DNA of 64,000 nucleotides from Numida meleagris (taxonomy: Eukaryota; Chordata; Aves; Galliformes; Numididae): the NCBI RefSeq assembly GCF_002078875.1, contig NC_034412.1, positions 7,583,230-7,647,229 on the forward strand, read 5' to 3'. The notes under the pieces were generated by a model, which did not search any database, had not been told where the DNA came from, and was given only the letters and a program-made list of their open reading frames with translations. The position numbers were made by a program, and so were the translations under genes. Position 1 is the first letter of the stretch. Every line of letters starts with the position of its first letter. This document shows positions 58,120 through 64,000 of the stretch, piece after piece.

Positions 58120-59400
58120 ATGCACAAATCATACACTGGTATGAATTATGTCCTTTGCACTAGTCATCTATTATTAAAATACTGAACAAACTGTTCCATT
58201 ATCTTTCTTATATCAAGAGGTATCACTCTTGAGTTAGCTATCGTAGAATGTCCCAGGTATTTAAATTTGATTTCCCAAGGAAATTTTATTTAGGTGGCTC
58301 TGGACACACTCCTTTCAGAGGGTGTTTGAAGTGATTAGCCAATTTGAACTAAACTTCCCATTGAGACTAATATTTCAGAGATGCTGATTACCAGTGAGTT
58401 TTGTAAGCAAGTTCTAACAGAGTAGAAGAAGGAGGCTCATAGTAATGCTCCTTGCATAGCCAGCTGAGTCTACCAAATCCTAGAGACTTCACCTGAAAGA
58501 AGGTCTTGGGAAAGCTGGCTTCATAAGTTCAAAGTAATGGTACTGATGGAAAAAATATCCTTACGGGTTACATGTCTCTTAGAGTACTCCGCTCTACCAA
58601 TGTGAAACTGAGGTTACCGTTTGGATTTATACCGCAAGTTGAGCTTGTGCCTTCAGTACTCTTTAGAGTGTTGCATATAACTTCTCATAAAAACATCTAA
58701 TTTTGGTCGATACCATGTCCTGTCCTTACTTTAATCCAATGCTAGCATTCTACTAAGAAGGCATCTTCCTCCTGTGCTCCACACACAGAAAATACACAGC
58801 TGCTGCCTCTTTCTGCCTTTTTCTACAGATCTATTTTATCTTTCTTATTCTGACTGTGGTTAGTAATGGTCCTACGTGTGGCCTAAAGTTTCTGTATACC
58901 TAATAAGCTTTTCTTAAAAGGCTTATGTTCAGCTCTTTAGACCACAGATATTTCAGGAATTCAGTTGGCTTCACTAAGTAGTTGACTGCATATTTTAGCT
59001 TTCAGCTTTTCTTTTACTTTATCCTGTTCTTATCCTGTGTATACAAGCTTTTATCACTGATTATGCATCTACTTGCAGTATGTACAGTTGCAATATTGAC
59101 ATTAATGAGGGCTCTAAGATAATATCTTAGTTACAATAAGTTGTTAATGCTTCCCAAAATGCTGCTTGCTGATGTTTTCCTTGCTATGATGCAGCTGAAG
59201 CTTTGTCAATTATCATTCTGAATATGTTAATATAGGAAAAAAAATTAGAAATTTGACTTTTCCGTGCTGATTTGGGTGGAGTTTGAGGATACAATTTTTA
59301 TCTATGTGGATAGCCAAGAGATTTTGCAGTGTGCAGGAGTCTCCACTACAGCCACTACTAAAATTTGTGTTATGATCTTCCTGAAGATCTCAGTGTCTTT
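58120..59400. other. No gene seen; may contain more of the old LINE
   Basis: AT-rich DNA. Around 58630-58930 the texture (CTTCAGTACTCTTTAG, GACTGTGGTTAGTAATGG) could be further decayed LINE sequence, but I cannot match it. Confidence 0.4.
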
Positions 59401-59404
59401 TGTT

Positions 59405-59428
59405 AAAAAAAAAAAAAAAAAAAAAAAA
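59405..59428. repeat. Poly-A run, 24 bases
   Basis: Uninterrupted 24 A. No retroposed body is recognisable on its 5' side. Confidence 0.95.
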
Positions 59429-59429
59429 G

Positions 59430-60250
59430 TCCCTAAGACTGCATCGTGCTCTAGCAGGTATTATAGGAAAGTATTACACCCATTTTGCAAGAAGAGATTA
59501 AAGAAGTTAAGCAGTAGTAGCTAAGCATCTTGACTTCTAGGCTCTTATTTTAATTACTAGGCAACTTTGAACTCCCCAGATTGTGATCTTTTGAATGGAA
59601 CATCCTATTACAGGTGATGTTTCTCTGCCTGAAGGGCATGTGTTTGCTGCTCATTATGTGTATTGCATTGTTAAAATGATCTTAAGTTTGTACCTCATAG
59701 AAAGCACAGAAAATGCAAGTCTATGTATGATATTTATTGTATGTTTGCTGTTTTCTCTACAACATGGTAGTGGTGGGAGGCTATCAATAGTGTAACTCAT
59801 TCAGCCACAAATTTGCGGCCTGTGAATAACATCAGTATATGTTCCAAAAAAGTGTCAATTTTTGAGAGAGACACATCTTCCTATCTCAGTCTAAAAACCG
59901 TTGTCCTCCTGGTGACAGTTTAGAAGAAAAATGAGCATAAGAAATCAGAGCAAGAGGAACAGAGAGGGGTAATGTTGAAGATTATTCAGGAGGGGAAAGC
60001 AACCCCTCCATAGCTTGCATTTGCCCTTACTAGCCTTGTGAATGGTGACTAAGTCAAGGTTACAGGGAGGTGTTAAAAAGATGAGATGCAACACAAGAGG
60101 AAGCAGTGGCAGGATGAAAGGTTTGCTGAGATCAAATAAGAGAAATGAGGACTCTAAGGGTCAGTCCTCCCTCTTATGCTTGCAAGTTCAGGCATTGGCT
60201 GTGCAAGGAACCACAGTTGACAAAGCAGGATCTGTTGAACGACATAGGGA
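59430..60250. other. No gene seen
   Basis: Unique DNA without frame or repeat of note. Confidence 0.6.
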
Positions 60251-60253
60251 TGA

Positions 60254-60350
60254 GGGGCCTGATCCTTCATTCTCTTACACCAGTTTCGCGTGCGTGTTAC
60301 CCCAGTGACTTTCAGTGCATAAAGCTGGGAGCAAAGGAGCAGCGAGTCCT
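60254..60350 (+). repeat. Ancient sauropsid repeat fragment
   Basis: GGGGCCTGATCCTTCATTCTC, then TTACACCAGTTTCGCG, then CCCCAGTGACTTTCAGTG match in order an old repeat with GGCCTGATCCTGCATTC, TTACACCAGTTTTGC and CCATTGACTTCAGTGG. It is inert and heavily diverged. The family name is uncertain. Confidence 0.6.
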
Positions 60351-60359
60351 CTGAACAAA

Positions 60360-62640
60360 CTATGGAGGAGTACTTAACCCCTACCGGGTGGGTCACAAAC
60401 CTGTGATTACGTTATTGCTCCCCAAGGCCCAGGAATACTTTGGGAAGATATTAAGAGCTCAGCATTTAACCATTTACTTAGCAAAAAAAAAAGAAAAGAA
60501 TGACAAGGTTCTATCTTTGCAAATGTTTCTCAGTAAAACGGGAATGTTAATGAGTGAGTTTGTGTTTGCTGCAATCCTGTGGATTTCCAAATATTTTCCA
60601 TGGTCTGATGAAAGTTGGGAAAAGCAGCAAAGCTGCAATAGCAGAAAACATTCCAGGGAACATCTGGAAGCTGTGCAGAACTCCCATGGGGATAGGGGAT
60701 GTAACCAGTCCTGCCAGAAGCTGCTGACGATATGCAAAACTGCATGTAACCAATGTGAGATTAAACCAGTGCCCTCCAGCAAATTCTTTTTGCCTCTGCA
60801 GATCCTGCACTGAAGTGATTGCAGGTAGCAACTGATGCCTATTAGAAGTGAATCCACAGCTTGGACTGGAGAGATTTGGAGGTAATATGTACATGGTGTG
60901 CAGAAGTTCATCATGTCATACTGGCCAAGGAGCTGTTCCATTAGCAGTACTCCAACCATTACAGCAGCAAAGGAAGAAGAATGTGTACATAAAGTAACAT
61001 TATCACAAAGAAACATCTCTGTTAGGTTTTTTTTTTTTTTTCCCTAGCCCAATAATATGTATAGCTTTTCTGCTGACTAAATGTGGAAAATCAAAATTGT
61101 TATTTGGTTACACTGTGCAGTGCAGTACGGTACCAAAACTTTTGATGTGATGCTAATCAGAAGCAGAAGGCAGCACGGTGATGCAACTGGACTGATCAGC
61201 CTTACCAGGAGATGGTTACCCATAAAACATGATGCTGCATTGACACAATCATGTTGTTTTGTGCTGTGAACCAGTACTTGCGTGCTGAGAGCAAATGGCT
61301 GTGGATGGTACTCTGAGCAAACTGGAAACTGTCTAAGAAAGCATGGATTTGCACTGTGTGGGCAGACCCTTTGTGGCAGATTCTGTAGGGTCTTGCTCCC
61401 ATCAGTCATGACACATAAAGACTTCAGTGGTCATGAAAACTCCTTGTGTTTATTGGAAAGAGAAGAGGAGGAATATTACAAGACAATGATTGTTTTTTAA
61501 GAAAATTTCTGGTTTTGTGAAGATACTGCTGAAAAAAACTTAGTTTCATGGAAGCACGTGGTATATTAAACCAGGCTGTTCAATGTGACTTGAAACAGGA
61601 CTAGGAGAGGAAGGATGTTTTCATCGTGTTTATTTTGAAATTGAATGTTCTTAAGAACATTAAATATTGATCGTATTAAATGCTCTGAGCAGAAAATGTG
61701 CATAAAGACAATCTGTAACACAGAATGATATACCGTAAAAGAAGAAAATTCTTAATTATTCAAATGGTTTTCAGTTGAAATCACACCTTTGTCGTCCAAA
61801 AAATCTCAGAGAGCACCTCAGAAACAGCAATCTGTGTGTGTGCGTTAATGAATTTCTGTACTCTGTGAATGAAGACTGCATGTCTCAGCACTCTGAATAA
61901 GAACAGAGCATTCAGCCTTTCTCCATAGCAAATTCAGCCTTCAACAAGTTAGTTCTTCCAGGGATGGCAGTGATGCAAAACTGCTTTGCAAATGTTTTTC
62001 TGGGTTTTGTTGCTAGGTGATGACTTGGAAAACTTTGCTATTCCTGCTGAGAGGTTTTAAAAAACAGGCCTCACATTAAAGAGTATAAAAAATAGGCCAA
62101 CTTGCTCTGTAACTCCCATTTCCTAACTCCCGGAGTCTGCACCCTGTGTGCCTTCTCCACTCTCATGCCCCTCTTTCCCCCCTGCCTCCTATCTGCGTGC
62201 CAGAAATTGGAGGACCAAAGAACCACTTCTATTACAGCGCAAGGAAAGGAGAGAACATTAATCTTTTTATCCCTGACTAAGCTAAGCAATTCTACAAATG
62301 TGCAATGATTTATACTGACTGTTTCTTTCTGTTTATGTTTTGCTGGCTTTTAATTTTATTAGTACAAATGTCAATGATCAGGTTCATCATTGTTTTTAAA
62401 TGGTTACTGCTACATGTGGCAAGAAAGAAGAAAGCTTTAGGGACAACCCCAGTGCAGTTTCTTTTGTATCATGCACCTGGGCTGGATGCAAACTCTTACC
62501 TGCAGAGCAGCAGAGAATCCCGTTGGACTGGTGTGGTACCCAGGAGTGTGCTGGTGACTGAGGAGGAGATCTAGAGATAAAACAGTGAAATTAGGTGGGA
62601 ACTCAGAGTTAGTCCCTGGCCATTTTCAGGGTAGTCTTAT
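60360..62640. other. No gene called; longest open frame lies here
   Basis: A 180-codon minus-strand frame (60474-61016) overlaps a 141-codon plus-strand frame (60388-60813). Neither shows a domain, splice pattern or codon habit that would mark it as real, and mutual overlap argues that a stop-poor patch explains both. A T run occurs at 61027-61040. Confidence 0.5.
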
Positions 62641-62649
62641 TGGATGGGA

Positions 62650-62725
62650 AGTTTTTTTTTTTTTTTAAAGTATTCATTGTTGGGTTGTTGGGTGTGGGTT
62701 TTTTTTGTTTTGTTTTTTTTTGAGT
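62650..62725. repeat. T/G-rich low-complexity tract
   Basis: T runs separated by G (GGGTTGTTGGGTGTGGG, then TTTTGTTTTG). Similar T/G tracts recur across the window (5.25, 35.5, 53.5 and 63.3 kb). Confidence 0.8.
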
Positions 62726-63169
62726 GTGTGCTACGGTGGCATTTTTGATATCTTATTATCCAAGTTTCCAGAGATGTAATCTCGGATTAGTGTATGGTTA
62801 AGCACTCAAAAGCAATTAGCTACTGCTGTTCTCCTAGAAAGCTATTTCTGAAATCAGGGATGAAAACCTTATAGTACAAACTGAATAGGGGAGCAAACAT
62901 TTTTTTATGTCTTGGGTCTGAACCAAAATATACACAGTGGCTAAAACTTACCATGGTCAGATGCTTAATTCGGAGGAGCAAACACCTGTTTTTACCAGAT
63001 AGAAAATAAGGAGCATTTACCTTGGTAGCCTGAATTTTCAGTTTGGCTTGTTTGATGCATAATGCTGTTTTAACAAGTTGCCCAAGAAAGAAGACCACAG
63101 ATCTCATCTCCAGGGAAGTTCTTGGCGTTTGACAATATTGGATCTATTAAAGCGCTAACACTCCTTGAG

Positions 63170-63240
63170 TGTAACTGGGGCTATACAGTTCCATTGAAAG
63201 ATATAAGCCAAGAATTTAAAGCCCTAATCCTGCAAATCCT
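63170..63240. repeat. Ancient sauropsid repeat fragment
   Basis: TAACTGGGGCTATACAGTTCC then CATTGAAAG, and AAGCCCTAATCCTGCAAATCC, recall the old repeat phrases AACTGGA...CATTGAAGTC and GGCCCTGATCCTGCAAA. Short and worn. Confidence 0.4.
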
Positions 63241-63300
63241 TGTATGTTCTTTTAAAATTTATTCACATGACATTACATATGTGAGAGTTTGTTTGGTGGG

Positions 63301-63332
63301 TTTTTTTGTTTGTTTGTTTGTTTGTTTTTTTG
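63301..63332. repeat. (TTTG)n microsatellite
   Basis: Six or so TTTG units inside T runs. Ordinary simple repeat. Confidence 0.95.
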
Positions 63333-63339
63333 TATGATT

Positions 63340-64000
63340 GGGATCTAAAACCAAGAAAACCAACAAGCGTCAGTGTCTGACTTGAGTTTCCACTACTTGG
63401 TCCTAGAAGGCTTTTGGCAACGGAGAGTTTGGCTTTTGCCACAGGACTTGTTTTCTTTCCCTGTGCAGCCTCCACAGCAGACTCATGAGTGCTAGCAGTC
63501 GTTTTAACGCTTCATTAGTTACAATGTGATGGCAGAAGCTATATTCTCTCACATCAGTAAGTAGTAAATTGGACAAGGCGTAGGAAAGAGTAGCTTGCTT
63601 GCAGGTCCCAGGATGGGCAGTTCGACACAGGAACAAGTGACATGGTTGTTGTCTGAGGAAATTGCTGGATTTCTGTCTGATTATTTTTTTAAAACAAACT
63701 TAAGTAAGCAAGAATTTGGCCAGTGACTGAAAAAGAATAGGTGAATTATCTCCATTCCAGCCTTCATTATATAGAGTGGATGGCAACTCTGCTCTGAAAG
63801 ATTGAGATGCATTTATTCTCTAATTATGTATTCATCACCATGAGAAAAATTATTCATTGCAGTATTGCTGTTCTACGCAGAATACTCCAAGAGAAGAGAG
63901 CTGGATACCATGTAGAAAGAGGGCTTTTTATGGTTGGTGTTGTTTAATACTTACTCATTAGTGAGCTTTACACATGGTTTATAGATCTCTTCGGCTGAGG
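63340..64000. other. No gene seen
   Basis: Unique sequence to the window edge, with short frames only. Confidence 0.6.

Noticed and set aside
59405..59428. Poly-A tail of a processed pseudogene
   Set aside because: No gene-like body upstream and no target-site duplication that I can see.
1..64000. Prokaryotic operon, phage, CRISPR array or defence system
   Set aside because: There are no long frames, no ribosome-site pattern and no regularly spaced repeats; the CR1, MIR and mariner copies mark this as amniote nuclear DNA.

Overview
This window looks like nuclear DNA from a bird, most likely chicken or a close galliform. Four things point there. It has low-GC, stop-rich sequence with no operons and no long open frames. 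It carries two CR1 LINE pieces with the typical avian CR1 3' end (about 5985-6545 on plus, 30471-30620 on minus). It carries an internally deleted mariner of the chicken Galluhop/Mariner1_GG type (28925-29458). It also holds worn MIR (CORE-SINE) copies and older sauropsid repeats. I see no complete known protein gene, no rRNA or tRNA, no CRISPR array and no bacterial or viral gene. The window is best read as intergenic or deep intronic DNA.

Layout. 1-5.3 kb: plain AT-rich DNA with a 51-bp tandem duplication at 3840 and a 45-base T run at 5297. 5.6-6.55 kb: a GC-rich patch running into a CR1 3' end. 6.6-26.7 kb: mostly unique DNA with a pyrimidine-rich stretch (12.04-12.69 kb), a possible 71-nt exon (13994-14064) and a homeobox-site-rich block near 23.1 kb. 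26.7-32.05 kb: the most interesting part, with three possible exons (26710-26874, 28660-28785, 31429-31743) that share a splice phase. They are followed by AATAAA at 32027, and the would-be introns hold MIR, mariner and CR1 copies. 33.3-45.7 kb: several MIRs, an ancient palindromic repeat (43780) and several AT-rich blocks dense in TAATTA or octamer-like motifs that could be conserved enhancers. 45.7-57.2 kb: almost featureless. 57.3-58.1 kb: a probable old LINE in antisense. 58.1-64 kb: simple repeats and a few ancient repeat scraps.

How it works together: nothing here forms a pathway that can be demonstrated. If the 26.7-32.05 kb exons are real they would be the 3' part of a small, unrecognised, possibly lineage-specific gene on the plus strand; a long noncoding RNA or chance are both serious alternatives. 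The enhancer-like blocks are inferred from motif content and sequence texture only, because conservation could not be measured. Repeat family names come from memory of consensus sequences and no search was run.
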